A stretch of 35,290 bases of DNA from Cupriavidus campinensis (GTDB taxonomy: Bacteria; Pseudomonadota; Gammaproteobacteria; Burkholderiales; Burkholderiaceae). The notes under the pieces are model-generated. The model was not told where the DNA came from. It made no database searches and was given only the letters and a program-made list of their open reading frames with translations. Position 1 is the first letter of the stretch, and each line of letters opens with the position of its first letter. The stretch is taken from NCBI RefSeq assembly GCF_905397395.1, contig NZ_CAJPVH010000054.1, positions 1-35,290 of the forward strand, in the 5' to 3' direction. Below, piece by piece: positions 24,671 through 32,396 of this stretch. Both the position numbers and the translations under genes were made by a program.

Positions 24671-25453
24671 ATGATTTTTCACGCGAATCCCGGCGTCATC
24701 GACCTTGGCGTCAACATCGACCACGTGGCCACGCTGCGAAATGCGCGCGGCACTGCCTACCCGGACCCGATCGAGGCCGCCCTCCAGGCGGAAATCGCCG
24801 GCGCAGACGTGATTACGCTGCACCTGCGCGAGGATCGCCGCCATATCCGCGATGCGGACGTGCGCGCGCTGCGCCCGAAGCTCGCCACCCGGATGAATCT
24901 GGAATGCGCAATCACGCGCGAAATGCTCGACATCGCCTGCGAAATCCGTCCGCAGGACGTCTGCCTCGTGCCTGAGAAGCGTGAGGAAGTGACCACCGAA
25001 GGCGGTCTCGACGTGGCCGGGCATTTCGAGCAGGTCAGCGCAGCCTGCCGGCAGTTGGCCGATGCGGGTATCCGCGTCTCGCTGTTCATCGATGCCGATC
25101 CGGACCAGATTGCGGCCGCTGCCGCGTGCAAGGCGCCGGTTATCGAAATCCATACCGGCCGCTACGCCGACGCCCATACGCCTGAGGAGCAGGCGGCGGA
25201 ATTCCGCCGTGTGGCTGAGGGTGTGGACGCAGGTATCCGCCATGGCCTCGTCGTCAATGCTGGCCACGGCCTGCATTACACCAATGTGCAACAGATTGCG
25301 GCACTGCCCGGTATCAAGGAGCTGAACATCGGCCATGCGATCGTCGCGCATGCAGTGTTCGTCGGTTGGCAGAACGCGGTGCGCGAGATGAAGGCCATCA
25401 TGGTGGCCGCGCGTCTGGGCACTCGTTATCCCGTGCCGGGGCAGGCGGCGTGA
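24671..25453 (+). CDS. pdxJ: Pyridoxine 5'-phosphate synthase
   Basis: Condenses 1-deoxyxylulose 5-phosphate with 3-amino-1-hydroxyacetone phosphate to give pyridoxine 5'-phosphate (vitamin B6). The 260-residue TIM barrel shows VNIDHVATLRNARG near the N-terminus, ADVITLHLREDRRHI, NLECAIT, CLVPEKREEVTTEGG and the phosphate-loop region NAGHGLHYTN. It follows recO by 4 bases and its TGA overlaps the acpS GTG by 4 bases. recO-pdxJ-acpS is the standard order. Confidence 0.97.
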   Translation: MIFHANPGVIDLGVNIDHVATLRNARGTAYPDPIEAALQAEIAGADVITLHLREDRRHIRDADVRALRPKLATRMNLECAITREMLDIACEIRPQDVCLVPEKREEVTTEGGLDVAGHFEQVSAACRQLADAGIRVSLFIDADPDQIAAAAACKAPVIEIHTGRYADAHTPEEQAAEFRRVAEGVDAGIRHGLVVNAGHGLHYTNVQQIAALPGIKELNIGHAIVAHAVFVGWQNAVREMKAIMVAARLGTRYPVPGQAA

Positions 25454-25866
25454 TCTACGGCATCGGCACTGACATCATCCAGATCGATCGCGTGCAGGGC
25501 GTGATGGAGCGCACGCGCGGCCGATTTGCCGAGAAGGTGCTCGGTCCGCGCGAACTGAAGATCTACCATGCGCGCAAGGCGCGCTCGGAGAAGCGCGGGC
25601 TGGCCTTCCTGGCCACGCGGTTCGCGGCCAAGGAGGCGTTCTCGAAGGCTATCGGCCTGGGCATGCGCTGGCCGATGACGTGGCGCGCCATGGAACTGCT
25701 GAACCTGCCGTCGGGCGAGCCCACGCCGCAATGCACTGGCGAGCTGGCCGAATGGGTGCGGGAACGCGGGCTGACCATCCGGGTCAGTGTCAGTGACGAA
25801 CACGAGTACGCGGTGGCCTTCGCCATCGCGGAGCGGGGCGGCCAGCCGGCCGGCAACGCATCCTGA
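25450..25866 (+). CDS. acpS: Holo-ACP synthase
   Basis: Transfers the phosphopantetheine arm from CoA to apo-ACP, the protein encoded at 12645. The 138-residue product starts at a GTG (25450) overlapping the pdxJ stop and opens IYGIGTDIIQIDRV with metal-binding Asp8. The second signature, RFAAKEAFSKAIG, includes Glu62. The C-terminal SDEHEYAVAFAIAE is usual. An upstream in-frame start at 25366 lies inside pdxJ and is not needed. Confidence 0.95.
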   Translation: MIYGIGTDIIQIDRVQGVMERTRGRFAEKVLGPRELKIYHARKARSEKRGLAFLATRFAAKEAFSKAIGLGMRWPMTWRAMELLNLPSGEPTPQCTGELAEWVRERGLTIRVSVSDEHEYAVAFAIAERGGQPAGNAS

Positions 25867-25896
25867 ACCTACGCAGCCTGAACTCAAGATATTCCT

Positions 25897-26955
25897 ATGA
25901 ACAAGAAAGTTTCCGGCAAGCGTCCGGGCCCGGTGGTGCTCGACGTGGTTGGCAAGCAGCTCGATGCCGAGGACATGCGTCGTATCGCCCATCCGCTGAC
26001 GGGCGGCGTGATCCTGTTCGCGCGGAATTTCGAGTCGCGCGCCCAACTGACCGCGCTGACGCGGGCGATTCGCGCTGTGCGCGAAGACGTGCTGATCTGC
26101 ATCGACCATGAAGGTGGCCGCGTACAGCGGGCCAAGACCGATGGCTTCACGCATCTGCCAGCGATGGCAAGACTCGGCGAATTGTGGGATCGCGATGTGA
26201 TGACGGCCACCAAGGTCGCCATTGCGTGCGGCTACGTGCTGGCGGCCGAACTGCGCGCGTGCGACATCGACCTGAGCTTCACGCCGGTGCTCGATCTCGA
26301 CCATGGCCGCAGCGCCGTGATCGGTGACCGCGCGTTTCACGCCGATCCGCGGGTGGTAACGATGCTGGCCAACCATCTCACGCACGGCCTGCTGCTGGCC
26401 GGCATGAGCAACTGCGGCAAGCATTTCCCGGGTCATGGCTTCGTCGAGGCCGATTCGCACGTGGCCGTGCCAGTCGATGAGCGCGGACTTGACGAGATTC
26501 TGGCCCACGACGCGCGGCCGTATGACTGGATGGGCAACGCGCTGGCATCCGTCATGCCGGCGCACGTGATCTATCCGAAGGTGGACCCGAACCCTGCCGG
26601 CTTCTCGCCGTTCTGGCTCCAGGATGTGCTGCGTACGCGACTCGGCTTCGAGGGCGTGATCTTCAGCGACGACCTGAGCATGGAGGGCGCGAGCGTGGCC
26701 GGCACGGTGACCCAGGGCGCACGGGCCGCGCTCGGTGCGGGATGTGACATGGTGCTGATCTGCAACCATCCCGAGCGCGCCGACCAACTCCTCAAGGAGC
26801 TGGACGAGGCCGATCTGAAGAGCGACAAGGCGTCGCAACGTCGTATCCGCAAGCTGTTTGGTCGCAAGCGTCCGCTGGACTGGAACAAACTGCAACAGGA
26901 TGCCGACTATCGTGCCGCACTGCGCCTGCTGCGCGAGCATGAGCTGATCGCCTGA
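25897..26955 (+). CDS. nagZ: Beta-N-acetylhexosaminidase NagZ (GH3)
   Basis: Cytosolic glycoside hydrolase of family 3 that removes N-acetylglucosamine from anhydromuropeptides in cell-wall recycling; its products signal AmpC induction in many bacteria. The 352-residue protein has IDHEGGRVQR, the KHFPGHGFVEADSH block with the catalytic His, and FSDDLSMEGA with nucleophile Asp258. Length and motifs match NagZ. It is last in the lepA-nagZ run and ends at a bidirectional terminator. Confidence 0.95.
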   Translation: MNKKVSGKRPGPVVLDVVGKQLDAEDMRRIAHPLTGGVILFARNFESRAQLTALTRAIRAVREDVLICIDHEGGRVQRAKTDGFTHLPAMARLGELWDRDVMTATKVAIACGYVLAAELRACDIDLSFTPVLDLDHGRSAVIGDRAFHADPRVVTMLANHLTHGLLLAGMSNCGKHFPGHGFVEADSHVAVPVDERGLDEILAHDARPYDWMGNALASVMPAHVIYPKVDPNPAGFSPFWLQDVLRTRLGFEGVIFSDDLSMEGASVAGTVTQGARAALGAGCDMVLICNHPERADQLLKELDEADLKSDKASQRRIRKLFGRKRPLDWNKLQQDADYRAALRLLREHELIA

Positions 26956-26980
26956 CGCGTAGGCGTCGGCGGGCAAATAC

Positions 26981-27008
26981 AAAAAGGGCAGCCGAAGCTG
27001 CCCTTTTT
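26981..27008. terminator. Bidirectional terminator between nagZ and efp
   Basis: Perfect 12-bp stem AAAAAGGGCAGC/GCTGCCCTTTTT with a CGAA loop. The A- and T-runs make it work on both strands, ending nagZ from the left and efp from the right. Confidence 0.93.
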
Positions 27009-27027
27009 GCTGACTCGCGGCGACGCC

Positions 27028-27588
27028 TTAGTTGGCGCGGCTGCGGTATTCGCCGGTACGCGTGTCGATTTCGATCTTGTCACCGATGTTGCAGAACAGC
27101 GGCACTTGCAGCTCGAACCCGGTGTTGATCTTGGCGCCCTTGAGCACCTTGCCCGACGACGTGTCGCCCTTGACGGCCGGTTCCGTGTAGATGATCTCGC
27201 GGACCAGCGTGGTCGGCATTTCCACGGAGATGGCCTTCTCGTTGTAGAACACCACTTCCACGTTCATGCCGTCTTCGAGGTAGTTCAGCGCGTCACCCAT
27301 GCTGTCCTTCTCGACTTCGAACTGGTTGTAGTCCGTGTCCATGAACACGTACATCGGGTCGGCGAAGTACGAATAGGTGCATTCGCGGCGATCGAGCATC
27401 ACGACTTCGAACTTGTCGTCGGCCTTGAACACCGACTCGCCCGGGGCGTCCGTCAGCAGGTTCTTGTACTTCATCTTGACGACGGCGGCGTTACGGCCCG
27501 ACTTGTTGTACTCGGCCTTTTGCACGACCATCGGGTCGGAACCGATCATGAACACGTTGCCGACGCGGAGTTCCTGTGCGATCTTCAT
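27028..27588 (-). CDS. efp: Elongation factor P (arginine-32 type)
   Basis: Rescues ribosomes stalled at polyproline stretches. The 186-residue, three-domain protein begins MKIAQELRVGNVFMIGSD and has Arg32 at the tip loop (KSGRNAAV) instead of the Lys of the E. coli type. Arg32 is the residue rhamnosylated by EarP, encoded just upstream on the same strand. I chose the ATG at 27588; the in-frame start at 27627 adds 13 residues absent from the family. The C-terminus EIDTRTGEYRSRAN is typical. Confidence 0.97.
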   Translation of the reverse strand: MKIAQELRVGNVFMIGSDPMVVQKAEYNKSGRNAAVVKMKYKNLLTDAPGESVFKADDKFEVVMLDRRECTYSYFADPMYVFMDTDYNQFEVEKDSMGDALNYLEDGMNVEVVFYNEKAISVEMPTTLVREIIYTEPAVKGDTSSGKVLKGAKINTGFELQVPLFCNIGDKIEIDTRTGEYRSRAN

Positions 27589-27711
27589 CTGAACTGTTTT
27601 CCTGAAAAAAGTGTCCGGGGCGCTCATGACCCCGATTCGCGGTATGCGGTATGGCGAAGGCGCGCGGCCGGCAGTTGCTCTTTTTGGCTCGCCATCATCA
27701 AAATCAACCCG

Positions 27712-28881
27712 CTATTTTACCCGATTTTCGCAAAAAGCCACCAGATTTGCCGCGAGGTCGCCCAAGTGCTGCAACTGCCGCTGCCAGCGATCCATAGCCG
27801 TGGCGAGTGCAGGCAATTGTGCGTGAAACTGCGCCCAGTCGGGCGCGTGCGGGGTGGCGCCATAGCCATTCCAGGCATGACAGAAGGCGGTCATGGCCTG
27901 GGCGGCCTCCGGCGGCACGCCGCAGCGGCTGAAGCGCTCGAGCCAGGCGTCGAGCTTCACATGGTGCGCCACGTCGTCCTGCGGATAGATGTGCCAGACC
28001 ATGGGCCGCGCCGCCCAGTGTGCGCGCACGCAGGAATCCTCGCCGCGCACGAAGTTCACGTCGCAGGCCCAGAGCAGCTCGTCGTAGTTTTCCTGCCGTA
28101 CGAACGGAATCACCTGGAGGGTCAGGCTGCCTTGCGTCAGCGTTGTGCCGGGGGCCGCCTGCGCCGCCGGGCCGCCGAACCACGCAGCCGCCTGCTGCGC
28201 CGCCGGGCCTTGCGGCACCAGGCACTGCACGGGCGTGGCGCCGTCGCGCCATTGGGCGAGCAGGGCCGGCAGGGCGGGGTTGGTGTAGGCGAACAGGCTC
28301 ACGCGCAGCGCGTCCGGCAGGGGTTGCGTGCCGAGCCGATACCAGAGGGTGGATTGCGCGGCTCGGCTGGACAGGAAGGCCTCACGCTGGGCGCCCAGCA
28401 TCGACTCCCGCAGCAACCCGCCCGTGCCGTGCGCAAAGCCGGGGAAGAAGAAGTACTTCACCAGCGGCAGCTTCGGATGGGGCGAGGACAGCGCATGGTG
28501 CTCGCTGACCCACGCCTCGGCGCTCAGGTATTCCAGGTTGATCCATACCGGCGGGCGCGGCGCGGCGGCCATCGCGGCCAGGAAAGGCTCCGGCAGGTGG
28601 CAGGCGAATGCCTCGATGACGAGGTCGTGCGGCGGCAGCGGCTCGAATGATGCCCCGGGGGAGGCGTCCCAGCGGCGCACTTCCACGCCGCCCAGATGCT
28701 GGCAGGCGCGCGCCGGGTCGATCTCGGGCGCCAGCCGCGCAAAGCTGCCCAGGTCGTCCACCCAGAGCCGCACCGCGTGGCCGTGCTCCTGTGAGAGCTG
28801 GCGCGCCAGGCGCCAGCAAACGCCGATATCGCCGAAGTTGTCGACGACCGTGCAGAAGATGTCGCAGGATTGAATGGGCAT
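27712..28881 (-). CDS. earP: Protein-arginine rhamnosyltransferase EarP
   Basis: Inverting glycosyltransferase (GT-B fold) that adds rhamnose from dTDP-rhamnose to Arg32 of EF-P. The 389-residue protein has the N-terminal block DIFCTVVDNFGDIGVCWRLA with Asp14 and Asp18, matching the catalytic aspartates known in the family, and the C-terminal FVRGEDSCVRAHWAARPMVW with Glu281 in the nucleotide-sugar site, followed by HIYPQDDVAH. It lies 123 bases upstream of efp on the same strand and diverges from uvrC by 108 bases. The adjacent Arg32-type efp confirms the call. Confidence 0.96.
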   Translation of the reverse strand: MPIQSCDIFCTVVDNFGDIGVCWRLARQLSQEHGHAVRLWVDDLGSFARLAPEIDPARACQHLGGVEVRRWDASPGASFEPLPPHDLVIEAFACHLPEPFLAAMAAAPRPPVWINLEYLSAEAWVSEHHALSSPHPKLPLVKYFFFPGFAHGTGGLLRESMLGAQREAFLSSRAAQSTLWYRLGTQPLPDALRVSLFAYTNPALPALLAQWRDGATPVQCLVPQGPAAQQAAAWFGGPAAQAAPGTTLTQGSLTLQVIPFVRQENYDELLWACDVNFVRGEDSCVRAHWAARPMVWHIYPQDDVAHHVKLDAWLERFSRCGVPPEAAQAMTAFCHAWNGYGATPHAPDWAQFHAQLPALATAMDRWQRQLQHLGDLAANLVAFCENRVK

Positions 28882-28918
28882 GGCGGCGTCCCGTTCCGCG
28901 AGGGTCCGCGGAAGATTT

Positions 28919-28942
28919 GCTCTAAACTTGCGATTCTAGAGC
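28919..28942. repeat. Inverted repeat in the earP-uvrC gap
   Basis: GCTCTA (28919-28924) and TAGAGC (28937-28942), extendable to 8-base arms with one mismatch, in the 108-base gap between the divergent genes. It may be an operator or chance; it does not match the CTGT-N8-ACAG LexA-type box. Confidence 0.3.
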
Positions 28943-28989
28943 GAGGCCAGCCGCTGCGCGCCTTGCCGCCCAAACTTTCTTGTCCCCCG

Positions 28990-31038
28990 ATGCCCGAGCA
29001 GGAACCGGTTTCCCCGAACGACGCTTCGAACGATGCAGCCGCCGAGGTCCGCGTGGATCTCCCGGCCGAGGCCCCCGCCGATATCCCGGCATTCGATCCC
29101 CGGCCGATCCTGGCGCGACTGCCCGGCCTGCCGGGCGTCTACCGCTATTTCGACGCCGATGGCAACGTGCTTTATGTAGGTAAGGCGCGTGACCTGAAAA
29201 AGCGTGTCTCGAGCTACTTCAACAAGACCCAGTTGTCGCCGCGCATCGCGATGATGGTGGGTAAGATCGCGCGCATCGATACCACCGTGGTCCGGACCGA
29301 GGCCGAGGCGCTGCTGCTTGAGAACAATCTCATCAAGGCACTCGCCCCGCGCTACAACATCCTGTTCCGCGACGACAAGTCTTATCCATTTCTCAAGCTG
29401 ACAGGCCACAAGTTCCCGCGCATGGCCTATTACCGGGGCGCGACGGACCGCAAGCACCAGTACTTCGGCCCGTTTCCGAGCGCCTACGCGGTGCGCGAAA
29501 GCATGCAGATCCTGCAGAAGGTGTTCCAGCTGCGCACCTGCGAGGATACGGTGTTCAACAACCGCACCCGCCCGTGCCTGCTGCATCAGATCCATCGCTG
29601 CACGGCGCCGTGCGTGAAGGCGATCAGCGAGGAAGATTACGCGCGCGACGTGCATAACGCCGCGCGCTTCCTCCAGGGCCGCGAAACCGAGGTGCTCGAC
29701 GGCCTCCAGGTCAAGATGGAGGAGCACGCGGTGCGACTGCGTTTCGAGCAGGCCGCTGCCGTGCGCGACCAGATCGCCGCGCTCTCCACGGTGCTCAAGC
29801 GGCAGGCCGTGGAGGAGGTGGGGCAGGCGCGTGACATCGACATCCTGTCCGTGGCGGTGCAGGGTGGCCGCGCTTGCGTGAATCTGGCGATGGTGCGCGG
29901 CGGCCGTCACCTTGGCGACAAGGCGTATTTCCCCGCGCATGCCGACGAAGCGGCGATGATCGTCGAAGATAGCGACGATGCGGGAGAGAGCGAAGGTGGC
30001 GAGCAGGTGGCGCCGGAAGCCGGTCCGCTGTCCGTGGACCGCATCGCGGCCCGCGTGCTGTCGGCGTTCATGGTCCAGCACTATCTCGATCAGGCGCCGC
30101 CGCCGATCATCGTGGTGAGCCATCTGCCGGCGGACGCTGCGCTGGTGGAGGCACTGTCGATGCAGGCCGGCCGCAAGATTGCGCTGGTGCGTCAGCCGCA
30201 GGGCCAGCGCAAGATCTGGCTCGAGATGGCCACGCAGGGCGCGGCGCTGGCGCTGGCGCGCCGGCTGGCGGAGCAGGGCAGCCAGGAGGCGCGCACGCGC
30301 GCGCTCGCCGAGACCATCGGCCTGGACATGGAAGACCTGGCGATGCTCCGCATCGAATGCTTCGATATCAGTCACACGGCAGGCGAGGCCACCCAGGCAT
30401 CCTGCGTGGTGTTCCACCATCATGAGATGCAGAACAGCGAGTATCGGCGCTACAACATTCAAGACATCACGCCCGGGGACGACTACGCGGCCATGCGCCA
30501 GGTGCTCACGCGCCGGTACCAGAAGCTGGTGGAGCAGATCCAGGAGGATGGTGGCGAGTTGGGCGGAGAAGGCGCCCCGGATGGGGTGCCGCGCATGCCG
30601 CGCGTGGTGTTGATCGACGGCGGCAAGGGGCAGGTCGAGGTGGCGCGGCAGGTGTTCGAGGAGCTTGGGCTCGATATCGGCCTGCTGGTCGGTGTGGCGA
30701 AGGGCGAAGGCCGCAAGGTGGGGCTGGAGACGCTGGTCTTTGCCGATGGCCGTCCGTCGCTGGAACTGGGGCAGGGCAGCGCGGCGCTGATGCTGGTGGC
30801 CCAGATCCGAGACGAGGCGCACCGCTTTGCCATTACCGGCATGCGGGCGCGGCGCGCCAAGGCGCGCAACACGTCGCGGCTGGAGGAAATCGAGGGCGTA
30901 GGCGCGCGCCGGCGGCAGAAACTGCTGACGCGTTTCGGCGGCCTGCGCGGCGTCATGGCCGCCAGCATCGACGAACTTGCCAGCGTGGAAGGCATCTCGC
31001 GCACCCTGGCCGAGGAGATCTACCGCCAGTTGCATTGA
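28990..31038 (+). CDS. uvrC: Excinuclease ABC subunit C
   Basis: Makes both incisions around a lesion in nucleotide excision repair with UvrB. The 682-residue protein has an N-terminal extension (about 1-35, acidic/Ala/Pro), a GIY-YIG nuclease domain (about 38-120, GLPGVYRYFDADGNVLYVGKA), a UVR motif (about 235-275), an RNase H-like C-terminal nuclease (with ECFDISHTAGE and LIDGGKGQVEVA), and a tandem HhH at the end (EIEGVGARRRQKLLTRFGG). A negatively charged insert of about 25-30 residues (about 318-350) is longer than in E. coli. I chose the ATG at 28990; an in-frame start at 28870 would overlap earP. Confidence 0.95.
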   Translation: MPEQEPVSPNDASNDAAAEVRVDLPAEAPADIPAFDPRPILARLPGLPGVYRYFDADGNVLYVGKARDLKKRVSSYFNKTQLSPRIAMMVGKIARIDTTVVRTEAEALLLENNLIKALAPRYNILFRDDKSYPFLKLTGHKFPRMAYYRGATDRKHQYFGPFPSAYAVRESMQILQKVFQLRTCEDTVFNNRTRPCLLHQIHRCTAPCVKAISEEDYARDVHNAARFLQGRETEVLDGLQVKMEEHAVRLRFEQAAAVRDQIAALSTVLKRQAVEEVGQARDIDILSVAVQGGRACVNLAMVRGGRHLGDKAYFPAHADEAAMIVEDSDDAGESEGGEQVAPEAGPLSVDRIAARVLSAFMVQHYLDQAPPPIIVVSHLPADAALVEALSMQAGRKIALVRQPQGQRKIWLEMATQGAALALARRLAEQGSQEARTRALAETIGLDMEDLAMLRIECFDISHTAGEATQASCVVFHHHEMQNSEYRRYNIQDITPGDDYAAMRQVLTRRYQKLVEQIQEDGGELGGEGAPDGVPRMPRVVLIDGGKGQVEVARQVFEELGLDIGLLVGVAKGEGRKVGLETLVFADGRPSLELGQGSAALMLVAQIRDEAHRFAITGMRARRAKARNTSRLEEIEGVGARRRQKLLTRFGGLRGVMAASIDELASVEGISRTLAEEIYRQLH

Positions 31039-31170
31039 CCGGCTCACCCAGCCGGTTGCCAGCCATTTCGGCCCAAAACTGGCGGGTTCGGCTGGAAATC
31101 GGCGACAATCGCGGCATTCGCCTTCCAGACCATCGCCGGATCGGCCCGTTCCTTTTCCAACGCTCCGCCC

Positions 31171-31770
31171 ATGCCCCTGAATATTCCCATCCTGCTGACC
31201 TGGCTTCGCGTGGCCATGATCCCTCTCGTGGTCGGGGTCTATTACCTGCCCGAAACCTGGTTGCCGATGCATACCAAGAACGTGACCGCGGCGGCGTTCT
31301 TCGTCATCGCGGCGGCAACGGACTGGCTGGATGGCTTTCTGGCGCGACGCTGGAACCAAACCTCGTCGTTCGGCGCGTTCCTCGACCCTGTGGCCGACAA
31401 GCTCATGGTGACCGCAGCGCTGCTGTCCCTGCTGGCGCTGGGCCGTGTGGCGGACTTGATCGCGCTGGTCATCATCGGACGTGAAATCACGATTTCCGCG
31501 CTGCGGGAGTGGATGGCGCAGATCGGCGCGTCCAAGAGCGTGGCCGTGAATTTCCTCGGCAAGCTGAAGACCACAGTGCAGATGATCGCGATTCCGCTGC
31601 TGCTGTTCAACGATTCGCTGTTCGGCATCGATGCCTCGCTGCTCGGCGGCTGGATGATCTACCTGGCGGCCGTGCTTACGCTGTGGTCGATGTTCTATTA
31701 CATGAAGCTGGCGTGGCCGCAGATCCGCGAGCGCAGCAACGTTACGGGCGGTGCGGGTGCGCAGAAGTAA
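31171..31770 (+). CDS. pgsA: Phosphatidylglycerophosphate synthase PgsA
   Basis: Membrane enzyme that joins CDP-diacylglycerol with glycerol 3-phosphate, first committed step to phosphatidylglycerol and cardiolipin. The 199-residue protein has the CDP-alcohol phosphatidyltransferase motif D-x2-DG-x2-AR-x8-G-x3-D-x3-D spanning DWLDGFLARRW to FLDPVADK (about 50-75), and several hydrophobic segments. It follows uvrC by 132 bases; the uvrC-pgsA pair is common in proteobacteria. Confidence 0.95.
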   Translation: MPLNIPILLTWLRVAMIPLVVGVYYLPETWLPMHTKNVTAAAFFVIAAATDWLDGFLARRWNQTSSFGAFLDPVADKLMVTAALLSLLALGRVADLIALVIIGREITISALREWMAQIGASKSVAVNFLGKLKTTVQMIAIPLLLFNDSLFGIDASLLGGWMIYLAAVLTLWSMFYYMKLAWPQIRERSNVTGGAGAQK

Positions 31771-31796
31771 AAGTGAAGCTTTCCGCAAAAAAGTCC

Positions 31797-31826
31797 TTGA
31801 CGCACCGGTTCGGTCTTTGCAATAAT
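31797..31826 (+). promoter_or_regulatory. Upstream stable-RNA-type promoter (P1) of the tRNA cluster
   Basis: TTGACG (31797-31802) and AATAAT (31821-31826) with an 18-base spacer. It lies 133 bases before the first tRNA-Gly. A GCTGCT/AGCAGC inverted repeat (31836-31841 and 31858-31863) lies in the leader. Confidence 0.65.
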
Positions 31827-31919
31827 CTCGTTCTCGCTGCTGACGACGAAAGACGAAAGCAGCAAGATAAGCGGTACTTAGCGCGAAATGCCAGCACAAA
31901 GCTGCGTGTTTAAAAGAAG

Positions 31920-31948
31920 TTGCGCGATAGTCTGCTTTTCTGTAAGAT
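31920..31948 (+). promoter_or_regulatory. Proximal promoter (P2) of tRNA-Gly
   Basis: TTGCGC (31920-31925) and TAAGAT (31943-31948) with a 17-base spacer, giving a start about 5 bases before the first tRNA. Confidence 0.6.
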
Positions 31949-31958
31949 GCAGGGCCCT

Positions 31959-32034
31959 GCGGGAGTAGCTCAGTTGGTAGAGCGCAACCTTGCCAAGGTT
32001 GAGGTCGCGAGTTCGAGACTCGTCTCCCGCTCCA
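31959..32034 (+). tRNA. tRNA-Gly (GCC), copy 1
   Basis: 76 bases with the acceptor arm GCGGGAG pairing CTCCCGC, D-loop AGCTCAGTTGGTAGAGC, anticodon GCC at 31992-31994 in the loop TTGCCAA, T-loop GTTCGAGAC and encoded CCA. Confidence 0.97.
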
Positions 32035-32094
32035 GGTTAAGTAAGGTTCGACGGCATCATCGTCGGGCTGGCAGTCAGTAGCAGAAAGTTGTAC

Positions 32095-32170
32095 GCGGGA
32101 GTAGCTCAGTTGGTAGAGCGCAACCTTGCCAAGGTTGAGGTCGCGAGTTCGAGACTCGTCTCCCGCTCCA
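32095..32170 (+). tRNA. tRNA-Gly (GCC), copy 2
   Basis: Identical over all 76 bases to copy 1, 60 bases downstream, anticodon GCC at 32128-32130 and encoded CCA. The flanks differ, so the repeat unit is just the tRNA. Likely one transcript with copy 1. Confidence 0.97.
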
Positions 32171-32175
32171 ATCCC

Positions 32176-32204
32176 AAAGGGAAGCGTGGCTTCCCTTTTT
32201 GTTT
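32176..32204 (+). terminator. Terminator after tRNA-Gly pair
   Basis: Perfect 10-bp stem AAAGGGAAGC/GCTTCCCTTT (32176-32185 and 32189-32198) with a 3-base loop and following TTGTTT. Confidence 0.8.
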
Positions 32205-32205
32205 G

Positions 32206-32228
32206 GCAGGATTGTCGTACAATCCTGC
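32206..32228 (+). promoter_or_regulatory. Inverted repeat with -10-like TACAAT before tRNA-Cys
   Basis: Perfect 10-base arms GCAGGATTGT (32206-32215) and ACAATCCTGC (32219-32228) with a 3-base centre. A TACAAT (32218-32223) lies in the right arm, 15 bases before the tRNA-Cys start, and would make a -10; the -35 would fall in the preceding T-run and is poor. Confidence 0.45.
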
Positions 32229-32238
32229 ATCGTCACCT

Positions 32239-32312
32239 GGCGGGGTGGCAGAGTGGTTATGCAGCGGCCTGCAAAGCCGTGTACGCCGGTTCGATTCCGA
32301 CCTCCGCCTCCA
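32239..32312 (+). tRNA. tRNA-Cys (GCA)
   Basis: 74 bases; acceptor GGCGGGG pairs with CTCCGCC (one G-U), anticodon GCA at 32271-32273, T-loop GTTCGATTC, discriminator T and encoded CCA. Confidence 0.96.
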
Positions 32313-32336
32313 AGTTTTACCAGACGTTTCAAGCCT

Positions 32337-32361
32337 ACGGCGCCCATTGTGGCGCCGTTTT
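32337..32361 (+). terminator. Terminator after tRNA-Cys
   Basis: Perfect 8-bp stem ACGGCGCC/GGCGCCGT with a 6-base loop and TTTT. It closes the tRNA cluster ahead of the oppositely read yeiE. Confidence 0.8.
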
Positions 32362-32396
32362 GCGTTCTGGCGTTTCTCTAGCGCCGGCATCGCGGC

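Noticed and set aside
28936..31899. 987-codon minus-strand open frame over uvrC and pgsA
   Set aside because: Antisense shadow of uvrC/pgsA with low-complexity translation and no recognisable domain.
31959..32170. Tandem tRNA-Gly repeat as a possible integration (att) duplication
   Set aside because: The 76-base copies are full tRNA genes 60 bases apart with no integrase or foreign DNA between them; this is an ordinary tandem tRNA array.
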